This document shows, one piece after another, positions 40,180 through 49,900 of a stretch of 64,000 nt of DNA. Source of the DNA: Acidocella aminolytica 101 = DSM 11237. Its GTDB lineage: Bacteria > Pseudomonadota > Alphaproteobacteria > Acetobacterales > Acetobacteraceae. The stretch covers positions 1 through 64,000 of the forward strand of contig NZ_FQVJ01000014.1 in assembly GCF_900129125.1 (NCBI RefSeq), read 5' to 3'. The notes beneath the pieces are model-generated. The model made no database searches, was not told the origin of the DNA, and saw only the letters and a program-made list of their open reading frames with translations. The position numbers and the translations under genes were made by a program. The stretch's first letter is position 1. Each line of letters opens with the position of its first letter.

Positions 40180-40847
40180 ACAAAGCCGCGCCGCGCGCTG
40201 TTGCCAACCCCGCCGCCAAGGCGCTGAAACCGGCGCTTATGGCGGGTGGATTGATCGCCATCGCGGCCGCCTTGCCGCTGCTGGGCCATGGCGCGGCGCA
40301 GGCGACGCTGGCCGCCGCCTTATCCGACGGCAGTTTGCGCGGGCAAAGCGTTTTTCTCCTGCTCGCCACCGTTCTCGTCGCCATCGGCCTCCCGCGGCAG
40401 ATTCCGGCCTTTGTCGCGGGCTATGCGTTTGGCCCCTGGTACGGCACCGCCATCGCTCTGGTGGCGCAAATTTTGGCATGCAGCCTGGACTTCATTTGGG
40501 CCCGTGCCATCGCACAGGGGTACTGCCGCCATAAATTCGGCGCCCGGCTGGCCTGGGTGGACCGCGTTTTGGCGCGTCACCCCTTCACGTCCACGCTGAT
40601 GCTGCGGCTTATGCCCATCGGCAATAATCTGCTGCTTAATCTGGCGGCGGGGCTGACATCGGTGCGGATGCTGCCCTTCCTGGGCGCGTCCGCCATTGGA
40701 TTTATTCCGCAAACGCTGGTTTTTGCCCTGCTGGGCAAGGGCAGCGCGCCGGACCATCTGCATCTGTTGCTGCTCGGCGGCGCCACCTTCCTGGCGTCGG
40801 CCTTGTTGGGTTTGTTGTTGCTCCGCTGGAACCGCCCCGCCATATAG
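40176..40847 (+). CDS. TVP38/TMEM64-family membrane protein
   Basis: From the ATG overlapping the previous stop, 223 aa with several membrane segments (MAGGLIAIAAALPLLGHGAA, VFLLLATVLVAIGLPRQIPA, LGLLLLRWNRPAI). The core is GLPRQIPAFVAGYAFGPWYG and later RLMPIGNNLLLNLAAGLTSV, the VTT/SNARE-associated domain. Members are lipid-scramblase or transporter candidates. Coupling to the glycosyltransferase suggests work on a lipid-linked intermediate, by inference. Confidence 0.82.
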   Translation: MNKAAPRAVANPAAKALKPALMAGGLIAIAAALPLLGHGAAQATLAAALSDGSLRGQSVFLLLATVLVAIGLPRQIPAFVAGYAFGPWYGTAIALVAQILACSLDFIWARAIAQGYCRHKFGARLAWVDRVLARHPFTSTLMLRLMPIGNNLLLNLAAGLTSVRMLPFLGASAIGFIPQTLVFALLGKGSAPDHLHLLLLGGATFLASALLGLLLLRWNRPAI

Positions 40848-40852
40848 GCGGC

Positions 40853-42079
40853 ATGCAAGGCGCCTCTCCGCATCCTGGCCTCAGTTTCCGCGCATTTGTC
40901 GCCACTGTCGCGGTGATTCAAACCATTGTTGCCCTGGCCATCGACATGATGGTGCCCGCCCTGGGCGATATTGCCGCCGCCCTGCATCTGGGCGACGGCA
41001 ATGCGCGGCAATGGGTCATTGCCAGCTTTGTCATTAGCTTCGGTGTCAGCCAGTTGCTTTACGGGCTGGTGGCAGACCGGTTCGGGCGCAAGCCACTGCT
41101 TGTCCTGTGCCTGCTGCTGTACGTGCTGGGCAGCTTTTCCGCCGCCCTGGCGTCCGGCTTCCCGGCGCTGTTGACTGCCCGCGCCCTGCAAGGCTTCGGC
41201 GCCGCCGGGGCGCAGGTGCTGGTAACGGCAGTCATCCGCGACTGCTATGCCGGGCGGCTGATGGCCAAGGTGAACTCGCTCTCCTTCATGGTGTTTCTCT
41301 CCGCCCCTATCATCGCCCCCTGGTTGGGGCAGGAACTTCTGAGCATCGCGCCCTGGCAAGCCATCTTCATCGCGCTGGGGGGGTATGCCTGTCTGACCGC
41401 GCTCTGGGTCCTCTGGCGCCTGCCGGAGACCATGCACCCGCAAGACCGCCGCCCCTTGGTATGGCAAGCCTTCAGCGTTGCCGCCGGGCAAACGCTACGC
41501 AACCGCACCGCCCTGGGCTACACGCTTGCGGCCATGCTGCTGCTGGGGGCGTGGCTGGGCTTCATCAACTCCGCCCAGCAGGTCTTTGCGGAGGTGTTCG
41601 ACGCGCCCAAGCTGTTTCCGCTGGTCTTTGCCATCTGCTCGGTCAGCATGGCCATTGCCGCGCTCACCAACGCTCGGCTTGTGGAACGCTTCGGTATGCG
41701 TCGCCTTTCCCATGCTGCCTTGGTCGGGTTCATTTTGGTGTCCTGCGGCCAGGCTTTCAGCACCTTTACAGGGCAAGGGACGCTGCTGCATTTCGCTGTG
41801 CTGCAAACCGCTATGATGTTCAGCTTCGGCCTTCTGGCCGGAAATTTCTCCGCTATTTCCATGGAGCCCCTGGGCCATATCGCCGGCACCGCCGCTGCCG
41901 TGCAGGGTTTCATCATCATGTTCGGCTCCGCGCTTATAGGCATTTTCATTGGCCTGCGCTTCAACGGCACGCTACACCCGCTGACGCTGGGGTTTTGCGT
42001 CAGCGGGGGACTGGGGCTCGTGGTGGTTACCCTCGCCGAGCGCGGCCGCCTGTTCCACCCCCATGGCGCCGGATATTGA
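40853..42079 (+). CDS. Bcr/CflA-type MFS multidrug transporter
   Basis: The 408-aa, 12-helix protein begins with helix 1 motif ALAIDMMVPALGDIAAALHL. It carries LVADRFGRKPLLVLCLLLYV (loop 2-3) and ALQGFGAAGAQVLVTAVIRD, the pattern of the DHA1 Bcr/CflA drug-efflux group. It follows the TVP38 gene by 5 bp. Its 3' end overlaps the convergent ATPase gene by 53 bp. Substrate not predictable. Confidence 0.85.
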   Translation: MQGASPHPGLSFRAFVATVAVIQTIVALAIDMMVPALGDIAAALHLGDGNARQWVIASFVISFGVSQLLYGLVADRFGRKPLLVLCLLLYVLGSFSAALASGFPALLTARALQGFGAAGAQVLVTAVIRDCYAGRLMAKVNSLSFMVFLSAPIIAPWLGQELLSIAPWQAIFIALGGYACLTALWVLWRLPETMHPQDRRPLVWQAFSVAAGQTLRNRTALGYTLAAMLLLGAWLGFINSAQQVFAEVFDAPKLFPLVFAICSVSMAIAALTNARLVERFGMRRLSHAALVGFILVSCGQAFSTFTGQGTLLHFAVLQTAMMFSFGLLAGNFSAISMEPLGHIAGTAAAVQGFIIMFGSALIGIFIGLRFNGTLHPLTLGFCVSGGLGLVVVTLAERGRLFHPHGAGY

Positions 42080-44594
42080 ACCCGCCATGCGGATGCAGCA
42101 CCTTGTTGAGCACGCTGATAAACGCCAGCTGATGCCGCCCGCGGTTTTCCATCAACCGGTACGTGCCCAGCTTGGCGAAATCCATGAGCACGAACCAGAC
42201 CAGATCATACAGCCAGATCAGCCCGATCTGCCCCCAACTGATGGGCGTCATCAGCCAGCCAAAGCCCACGAACATCACACCGACAATCTGTGTGGCAATA
42301 ATCGCTGAGAATAGCTGCCATGACGGATAAGGCCGAGCCCAGAACGGGTGCCGCGTGCGGGTGGAAAACAGCAGCAAATGCCCGCCGACGATAAACCGCA
42401 GGAACATCATCGTCTGCCCCTCTGTCACGGAGGCATGCAGCCAGTCCCGCGCGAGCAGATACAGCCCGAAACTCTGCGCCAGCGCTAGCACCCCCAGCAC
42501 AGAGGAAATCGCAAGCAACCGGTTCATTTCCCACCGCACTGGCTTGCTGGGCAGTTCCGCATTGTCCCAGGCGATGGTCATGATCGGAATATCATCCAGC
42601 AGCGCCAGCAGAATGATCATGATGGTGGTCAGCGGGTAGAGATTCCAAATCAGCATCGTCGCCACCACGAACACCATGATGCTCAGCGTCATGGCGATCC
42701 TGTAGATGGTGTAGCTCATCATCCGCTCGAAAATCCGCCGTGCTTCCTCCACCGCGCTGATAATCACGGAGAGCCCCGGGGCGGTGAGAATCAAGCTGGC
42801 GGCACTGCGCGCGGCATCCGTGGCGCCGGAGACAGCAATGCCCACCTCGGCCTGTTTCAAAGCCGGGGCGTCATTCACCCCATCCCCGGTCATGGCGACG
42901 ATATGTCCTTCATCCTGCAAGGCTTTAACGATGGCGTATTTATGCTCGGGAAAAACCTCCGCGAACCCGTCGGCCTGCTCCACCAGCCCGCCCAGCTCCG
43001 CGCCATCCTTCAACACCGTTGAGGCGGGGAGGATATTAGTGCCCAGCCCCAACTGCCCGGAAATTTCCCGCGCGATGGCGGTATTGTCACCGGTCACCAT
43101 CTTCACTTCGATCCCATGCGCCCGCGCGGCCTCAATGGTCTCGCGTGAATCCACGCGCGGCGGGTCAAACAGCGGTAAAATGCCTAGAAACCGCCAGTTC
43201 GCGCCCTCATCCGCGCGCGCCACGCCCAGCGTGCGGTAGCCCTTCGCGGCTTCTTCCTCAACAATCTTTGCCGCCTGCGCCTGCTGCGCGTTATCCAGCG
43301 CACACAGCGCCATAATCACCTGCGGCGCGCCCTTGGTGACACGGAACTCCTTTCCATCCCACGCCACGGTTGCCTCGGTGCGCTTATGCGTCGGGTCAAA
43401 GGGCGTGAAGGCACGTTGCTCATAACGTCCCAGCGCGTCTTTATCCCGTACGCCCTCCAGCACCGCGAGGTCGATGGCGTCATCATGGTTCTCGCGCTTG
43501 CAGGCCAGGGCCGCCGCTAGCGTCACCTCATCCGCGGGCTCATTACCCAAGGTCAGCGGCGTGCCCAGTGTCAGCTTGTTCTGCGTCAGCGTGCCGGTCT
43601 TGTCCGAGCACAGCACGGTAATGCCCGCCATTTCCTCAATTGACTCCAACCGCGAGACAATGGCCTTCATGCGGGAGAGCGCCAGCGCTCCCAGCGCCAT
43701 GGTCACGGACAACACGGCCGGCAGCGCCACGGGAATAGACGCCACCACCACAATCAGCACGAAGGACAGCAAGGTCAGCACCGGCAACCCGCGCTCCAGC
43801 TCCACCCCTATCAGCAGCGCCGAAAGCCCCACCGCGCAGATAATCAGCAGGTTGCCGATGTGCAGTACCGCCTTTTGGAAATGCGACACCGCCCCGGCGC
43901 TTTGCACCAGCTTGGCGGTCCGGCCGAAAAACGTATTGCCGCCGGTGGCATAAATGGCGGCGACCATCTCGCCCTCTTTCACCACCGTGCTGGAATATGC
44001 CACCCCGCCCGGCTTGCGCGTCACCGGCAAGGACTCACCCGTGAGTGCCGATTGGTCGATCGAAAGATAACCCCCCTCCAGCAGCTTCACATCGGCGGGC
44101 ACCACATCGCCTAGCCGCAGCCTTACGATGTCGCCGGGCACGAGGTCGGCGGCGTCAATCTCCGTCCAGTTGCCGCCGCGCTTCACGCGAGCCTTCAGGG
44201 CCAGCTGGCGTTTCAGCGCATCTAGCGCATCCGCCGCCGACGCCTCCTGCCAAAAGCCGATCCCGCCATTGATCAGCAGCATCGCGACAATCACCGCAAA
44301 ACTCCGCCAATCCTCATTCACGGCGGAAAGCACGCCCGCCGCCTCAATCATCCACGGGATCGGTCCCCAGAAATAGCCCAGCATCCGCTGCCAGGCTGAA
44401 ACATGTGTCTCAGCCAGCGCGTTCGGCCCGGTTTGCGCCAAACGTTTCGCGGCTTCCTCGGCGCTCAGCCCGTCCGCGCTCACCTGCAAGCGTGCCAGCG
44501 TCTCCTCCGGGCTCAGATTTTCAAATTCATTCTGGGGTTTGCCGGGTGGGGCCTTGCCCTTTTTCACGCCCGGCTGATCCGTCTCAGTGCCCAT
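42027..44594 (-). CDS. P-type H+-transporting ATPase (plasma-membrane type, P3A)
   Basis: The 855-aa protein has the cation-ATPase N-terminal domain (LSPEETLARLQVSADGLSAE), the actuator loop LTGESLPVTRKPGG and the phosphorylation site CSDKTGTLTQNKL. The hinge is MTGDGVNDAPALKQAEVGIA. P3A-specific sequence includes IASIPVALPAVLSVTMALGA-type helix 4 and IYRIAMTLSIMVFVVATMLI. Yeast/plant-like proton pumps of this type occur in bacteria and archaea, often in acid-loving species, where they export protons. The N-terminus is Lys/Pro-rich. Its 305-bp upstream region carries the promoter. The 3' end overlaps the MFS gene on the other strand. Confidence 0.92.
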   Translation of the reverse strand: MGTETDQPGVKKGKAPPGKPQNEFENLSPEETLARLQVSADGLSAEEAAKRLAQTGPNALAETHVSAWQRMLGYFWGPIPWMIEAAGVLSAVNEDWRSFAVIVAMLLINGGIGFWQEASAADALDALKRQLALKARVKRGGNWTEIDAADLVPGDIVRLRLGDVVPADVKLLEGGYLSIDQSALTGESLPVTRKPGGVAYSSTVVKEGEMVAAIYATGGNTFFGRTAKLVQSAGAVSHFQKAVLHIGNLLIICAVGLSALLIGVELERGLPVLTLLSFVLIVVVASIPVALPAVLSVTMALGALALSRMKAIVSRLESIEEMAGITVLCSDKTGTLTQNKLTLGTPLTLGNEPADEVTLAAALACKRENHDDAIDLAVLEGVRDKDALGRYEQRAFTPFDPTHKRTEATVAWDGKEFRVTKGAPQVIMALCALDNAQQAQAAKIVEEEAAKGYRTLGVARADEGANWRFLGILPLFDPPRVDSRETIEAARAHGIEVKMVTGDNTAIAREISGQLGLGTNILPASTVLKDGAELGGLVEQADGFAEVFPEHKYAIVKALQDEGHIVAMTGDGVNDAPALKQAEVGIAVSGATDAARSAASLILTAPGLSVIISAVEEARRIFERMMSYTIYRIAMTLSIMVFVVATMLIWNLYPLTTIMIILLALLDDIPIMTIAWDNAELPSKPVRWEMNRLLAISSVLGVLALAQSFGLYLLARDWLHASVTEGQTMMFLRFIVGGHLLLFSTRTRHPFWARPYPSWQLFSAIIATQIVGVMFVGFGWLMTPISWGQIGLIWLYDLVWFVLMDFAKLGTYRLMENRGRHQLAFISVLNKVLHPHGGFNIRRHGGGTGGRARRG

Positions 44595-44899
44595 GCCTGT
44601 TCCCCTTTCTTCGCACTGTCATGACGCCCGCCAAGCCTGCAAGGCGCGTTGCCATGCGGCCTTAGCTGCCGCTTAGCCGCCGCTTAGACGCGCTTGCCTG
44701 AAACAAAGCCTATGGATGAGCAGCCAAGTGACAGTCATGAAGATTGCTCCCCACCCAGCGGACAGTCAGTTCCGATGAGCGCATGAAACCCTCCATGCGC
44801 GGACGAGCCCCTTAGTAGGCGGCATTGCGGCGAAGCGTCTTGATGAAGATCAAGAGCGGGGAAAATTAAAAGGTAACGGTTTGTATTTCCGGTGTTTGC
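44595..44899. other. 305-bp intergenic region upstream of the ATPase gene
   Basis: It holds the ATPase ribosome site (AAAGGGGAACAGGC on the minus strand) and short GCCGCTTAG repeats at about 44665-44690. A TCTTGAT/ATCAAGA stem (44838-44844, 44849-44855) lies downstream of the YeiH gene and may help end its transcript, though no T-run follows. No gene is seen. Confidence 0.5.
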
Positions 44900-45943
44900 T
44901 CAGGCGTGGCCAATCGCCAGAAACCGGATCAGGAACAAGCTGATCACCCCCAGCACCAGCAGCGAGATCGACACTGCCAGCGTCACACGCGGCCCGGCCG
45001 AGGCTACGGAACGCACATCCACCCCCAACCCCAGCGCAGCCATGGAAACGCTGGTCAACAACGCCGAGGTCAGCTTGATCGGCCCCAGCAAGATCAGCGG
45101 TACCAGCCCAAAGCCGCGCGCCGTCAGCAAGGCCAGAAAGCCGACAATAAACCAGGGCAGAAGTTGTTTTAGCGGCGGCAGGCCGCGCGTCTGCCCAGCG
45201 CTGCGAGCGGAGCCAACCGCTAGCGCCGCCACCACGGGCCCAAGCATCAGCACGCGCACCAGCTTCACCACCGTGCCCACTTGGTTGGCCAGCGCGCCAA
45301 TGGGCAAAGTCGCGGCCATTACCTGCGGCACCGCGTAAACGGTTAGCCCGGCCAGCACGCCATATTGGGTCAGGTCCAGATGCAACACCGGCGCCAGTAG
45401 CGGCAGCAGCAGAACCACTGCAACACCCAGTACCGCCGTAAACGCGATGGACGAGGCAATGTCGTGCGCTTCCGCGCCAATCACCGGCGCCACGGCGGCA
45501 ATGGCGGAGTTGCCGCAGATGGAATTGCCGCACGCCACCAGCAGCGCCAGCTTGCCATGCAGTTTCAGCACCCGGCAAATGGTGTAGCTGGCGATAATTG
45601 ACAGCACCACCGCCGCCACAATTCCCACTAGCAGCCGCCCGCCCAGCGCCATCACCGTACTAGCGCTCACCGTGGCGCCCAGCAGCATCACCGCGATTTC
45701 CAGCAGCGTCTTGGCCGAAAAAGAAATACCAGCCCGCCACGCTGGGCCGGGCACCCAGAAGGTTCTGACAATCAGCCCCAGCAAAATCGCCAGCACCAGC
45801 GCCTCCAGCCAGACCGCGCCAAACGCCGCCTGCTCAACGCGCTGCAGCCCCTCCGCCAAAGCGGTCAACGCGATACACAGCCCAAACCCTGGAAAAATAT
45901 TCTTTATTGAAAGCATTGCGGCCAAATAATTATCTATTTTCAT
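44900..45943 (-). CDS. YeiH-family (UPF0324) putative sulfate exporter
   Basis: The frame opens at 46132 inside the divergent LysR gene; ATG at 45943 (MKIDNYLAAMLSIKNIFPGF) gives 347 aa, normal for the family. About ten hydrophobic segments are visible. Signature pieces are LLVACGNSICGNSAIAAVAP and VYAVPQVMAATLPIGALANQ. YeiH proteins are membrane proteins linked to sulfur or anion export. The divergent LysR-type gene is probably its regulator, as in the E. coli yeiE-yeiH pair. Confidence 0.85.
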   Translation of the reverse strand: MKIDNYLAAMLSIKNIFPGFGLCIALTALAEGLQRVEQAAFGAVWLEALVLAILLGLIVRTFWVPGPAWRAGISFSAKTLLEIAVMLLGATVSASTVMALGGRLLVGIVAAVVLSIIASYTICRVLKLHGKLALLVACGNSICGNSAIAAVAPVIGAEAHDIASSIAFTAVLGVAVVLLLPLLAPVLHLDLTQYGVLAGLTVYAVPQVMAATLPIGALANQVGTVVKLVRVLMLGPVVAALAVGSARSAGQTRGLPPLKQLLPWFIVGFLALLTARGFGLVPLILLGPIKLTSALLTSVSMAALGLGVDVRSVASAGPRVTLAVSISLLVLGVISLFLIRFLAIGHA

Positions 45944-46025
45944 TAAAAAAATCAGAAATTTCCGTTCAAACCGTTCTGGTTTTCTGTTTAATAACGCTGA
46001 ACCGTGCGCTGGCCCTGATGATTGC

Positions 46026-46910
46026 ATGACCCTTGACCAACTCCGTATCTTCATCGCCGTCGCGGCGCGCGAGCATGTGAAACAAGCGGCTTCAGTGCTG
46101 CATCTTAGCCCCTCCGCGGTCAGCGCCGCCATTCAGGCGCTGGAAGCACGCCATGGCGTACCGTTGTTTGAGCGTGTGGGCCGGGGCATCCGGCTGACCC
46201 AGGCCGGGCATTTATTTCTGGCCCAGGCCCAAACCGTGCTGGCACAGGCCGATGCCGCCGAAGCATTGCTGGAGGAACTAGCGGGTGGCACGCGCGGGCG
46301 TCTGGTTTTGGGTGCCAGCCAGACCATCGCCAGCTATTGGCTGCCCCGGCATTTGGCGTCGTTCAGGCTGGCCAACCCTGAAATTGAGCTTGAGCTGAGC
46401 ATCGGCAACAGCGCTACCGTCGCGGAGGCCGTGCGCCAGGGACGCGCGGAGCTGGGGTTTATCGAAGGCGAGGTGCAAGAACCGGACCTGCTGCGCACCC
46501 AGGTCGCCCGCGATGCAATGGTGCTGTTGGTCGCCCCCGGTCATGGCTGGGGGCGCAAGGTCAACCAGGCGGAGATCACCGCGACCCCCTGGGTGCTGCG
46601 TGAACCCGGCTCCGGCACCCGCGCGGTTTTTGAAACCGCAATGGCGGCCCGTGACATCGACCCCGCCAGCCTGAACCTAGCGCTGGAACTCCCTTCTAAC
46701 GAGGCCGTGCGCGGCGCGGTGGAGGCAGGGTTGGGGGCAACTATCCTCTCCAGCTCCGTGGCTGCGCCAAGTCTGGAGGCCGGGCTGCTGCGGCAAGTAG
46801 AATTTCCCCTGCCGGACCGTAGTTTCTACCTTCTGCGCGCGGCAAAAACCCGTTCCAGCCCAGCGGCCCGAGCCTTCATGGCGCGGCTGGGCGTCAGCGT
46901 GGCTCAGTAA
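46026..46910 (+). CDS. LysR-family regulator, YeiE-like
   Basis: The 294-aa protein has an N-terminal winged HTH (MTLDQLRIFIAVAAREHVKQ, AASVLHLSPSAVSAAIQALE) and a periplasmic-binding-like effector domain (GRLVLGASQTIASYWLPRHL). The sequence follows the CysL/YeiE type that controls yeiH-like genes. The 82-bp gap to the YeiH start should hold both promoters and the operator. Its 3' end overlaps the convergent tamB by 7 bp. Confidence 0.88.
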   Translation: MTLDQLRIFIAVAAREHVKQAASVLHLSPSAVSAAIQALEARHGVPLFERVGRGIRLTQAGHLFLAQAQTVLAQADAAEALLEELAGGTRGRLVLGASQTIASYWLPRHLASFRLANPEIELELSIGNSATVAEAVRQGRAELGFIEGEVQEPDLLRTQVARDAMVLLVAPGHGWGRKVNQAEITATPWVLREPGSGTRAVFETAMAARDIDPASLNLALELPSNEAVRGAVEAGLGATILSSSVAAPSLEAGLLRQVEFPLPDRSFYLLRAAKTRSSPAARAFMARLGVSVAQ

Positions 46911-49900
46911 TTGAACTGGTAGCTGAGCCCAACGCTGCTGCTGTCTTGGCCGGTGCTGTCCGTGCCGGTGGAGCTTTGTAGCTTCAACCCTTTATAAAGA
47001 TTGATCTCCACATTGGCTTTTGTGCCTGCACCGCTGGTGGACTGGCTGGCTCCCACATACACGCCCGGCGCCACATATCGCCCCGCTTCAACAGACGGCG
47101 CGCCCGAGCCCGAGCTTCCCAGGGAAAGTTGGTCCAGACCCAATGCGTTGCGTACCGAATCCAGTGGCGAGAACCCACCGCCCACACCCGAAATCTGCGC
47201 CAGTGCCGCCGCCAGAGAGGCCGCCTGGAACGGCGACAGGCTGGCCGCGCTCTGCGCGAACAAAAGCTGGGCAAGAATTTCATCAGACGGCAAGGGCGGT
47301 GAGCTGGTCAGGGTGATCTTGGGCTTGGAGGCCGTGCCGCCAATAATCAGCGTGGCGGTGCCGTTATCGCTGGTGTTGGTGGTGGCCTCCAGATCCAGCG
47401 CCGGAATAAACCCGCCGCCATTAAACGCGATACTGCCCGAGGTGAATTGCAGCGTTTTCCCCGCCAGGGAGAAATTGCCGCGAATCAGCTTAAATCCGCC
47501 CGAAGGCTGCGGGTTGGCCGCCGTGCCGCCAAGCTTCAGGTCACCACCTAGCTCGGCAAACAGCCCATCACCACGGATAAAGATCTGGTTCTGCGCCTGC
47601 ACGTCCAGCGCCAGATGAATCGGCGGTGCAGGGGGGGCAGCGGCCTTGGGGGCCGTGGGCGCAGTGCTGGCATCATGGATCGGCAGATTGGCGACCGAGG
47701 CAGGCAGCGATTTTGGAATATTGATATTCGCCTTCAGAATATGAATCGACCCGCCCAGCGTTGAAGCGCTTTTCAGCCCGCCTCTCAGCGTCAGTGCGGC
47801 GTTCAGGGTCTCGGTCAGCAGGTCAGAGGCAATCGGCGTGGCATGGTCCGCGTTCAGGGCCAGATTCACCGGCAGGGTCGGATTGCCGAGATTGATGGTG
47901 CCATGGCCGGTAATCTTGCCTTGTCCCGCCGTGGCGGAGAGGCTTTGCAGCGTGATCAGCTTGTCAGCGGCGGCGATATTCGCGCTGATATCCGTCAGAT
48001 TTAGGCCAGAGGCGATGTTCTGCACCATGCCCTTGGCCAGTTTCATAGAGCCATCGGCGCGTGGCGCCTTGGGCGTGCCGGCGACACGCATATTGGTCGT
48101 CACCACCCCCCGCACCAGATTGCCGCTAGCCGTCAGCAGAGGGTCCAGCAGCTTCAGATTCAGGTGCCCGGCCAGGGTCAGGTCCATCGGCCCTGTCATA
48201 TTGAGTGGTGCGGTGCCGTTCAGGGTCAGGTTCACATTTGGCCCGGCCTTCACCGACAGATTCAGCCCGGTGCTACGCCCCTTCAGTTGCGCCGTGGCGT
48301 TGATATTGGCGGGCGGCAGAGAAGCAGCGGGGCCGCTCTCATCCTTCAGTTTTTGCGCTCTAAGCGTAATCCGCCCGGTGGGGGCCTGCGGCGTTCCGGC
48401 AAGCTGCATGTCGGTGGTGACAAGACCGCTCAGCTTCGTGTTCATCTTGGCCAGAACCGGGTTGAGTACGGGCAGATTTACCCGCCCGCTCACCGCCAGC
48501 TTCATTGGCCCGGTCATGGTCAGAGGGGCGGTGCCTCGCGCTCTAAGATCCAGATCTTGCCCAGCGAGGGCGGCGAGATTCACATCCACGCTGTTGCCGT
48601 GCAGCTTCGCGGTGCCGGAGAGGTTGGCGGCGGGCAGGCCTTCGGTGCTTTTGCTGATATAACGCAGCCCCGTGGCGTTGAGCGTCACTGTTCCGCCCGG
48701 AGCTTTTGGCGTTCCGGTCACGTCGGCGGTGAGATTCACAATTCCCGCCGCATCCAGGCTGGGCTCGAACAGCTTAGCCAGCGCCAGATCCAAATTCCTC
48801 ACCGTCGCCTTGACCTTCATCTCGGGCGAGAGCGTGCCATCCAGCGCGATGCTGGCCTTATCTAGAGCTAGATCCAGATGCCGCACGGTAATGTCCGGCT
48901 TGGTGACAATGTCCGCCGGGCCGCGCAGCCGGGCGTTCAGCCCGTGCCACACAGCATCCAGCCTGGTGACATGCGCACTCCGTGCCGGAGCATCGACCAC
49001 CCCGGCCAGTTTCAGGCGGGCGGGGTAGGAGATGAGCCGCGCGATCGTCGCATCCGCCTGCACCGCCAGCGCGTCCAGCTTGCCTTCGGCGCTCACCGTG
49101 CCGTTCACCGCGCCAACGGAGGGTGTGGCCACAACATCCTTCGCCCACACATCCAGCTTCAGCGCTTGGTCATCCTGGTAAGCAAAATCCGCCTTCGCCG
49201 CGCCGCGCATCCTGGTGCCGGTAAACACATCGAAATCCGCCAGCGCCCCCAGCGTCAGGCTGGCCGTGCCGGTGGGCAGCTTGGCTCCGGCGGCCAAATT
49301 CAAATCCGCCACTGCGTCCAGGGACTTCCAAGTTGCCTTGGTCAGCGTCACACTGGCCGCGCCGGTTTTGTCAAGGCTGAACGCGGCATCCAGCATCAGT
49401 GGCGCTCCGGCCAGCGTGCCGGTGCCAGTGAGCGTGCCGTGCGGCGTGGCCGGCAGATGCGTGGCGTGCAGCGTGACCTTGAACGCGCCGGAGGGTACGT
49501 CCGGCACCGTGACATTACCGGTGAGGTCAGCATCCGCCGTAAAATCCTGCGGGTTGCCAGCTACGTGGCTGTGCAGTTGCACGGCCCCGGTAAGGCGCGG
49601 CGCCAGTGTGGCAAGGCTGTCCAGCTTAGCGTCGGTAATCAGGTCAATACGTTTTTCATCCAGCGTGCCATGGCCGTTCAGGCTGAATTGCGGGCCATCC
49701 AGCGCCACTTGGCCCAGCGTTACCTTCTTGCCTTGTAGGCTGGCGAGAATAGACAAATCCGTGCGCCCGGACAGTAGCTTGTCCAGCCCGGCGGGGGCCT
49801 GGGTCAACTCCACATGGCCTTTCAGCGCCAAGGTCGCGCCGTCTTTCTTGCCGGTCTGCTTCACCACCAGATGCAGCCGGGTCTCCCCGATGAGCGATTG

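Noticed and set aside
44850-45578. 242-codon minus-strand frame within the YeiH gene
   Set aside because: Out-of-frame shadow with Gly/Ala/Arg-rich composition; the YeiH frame is the real one.
47838-48865. Long plus-strand frames opposite tamB
   Set aside because: They mirror the repeat-rich tamB frame, have no domain sense, and tamB is a certain gene.
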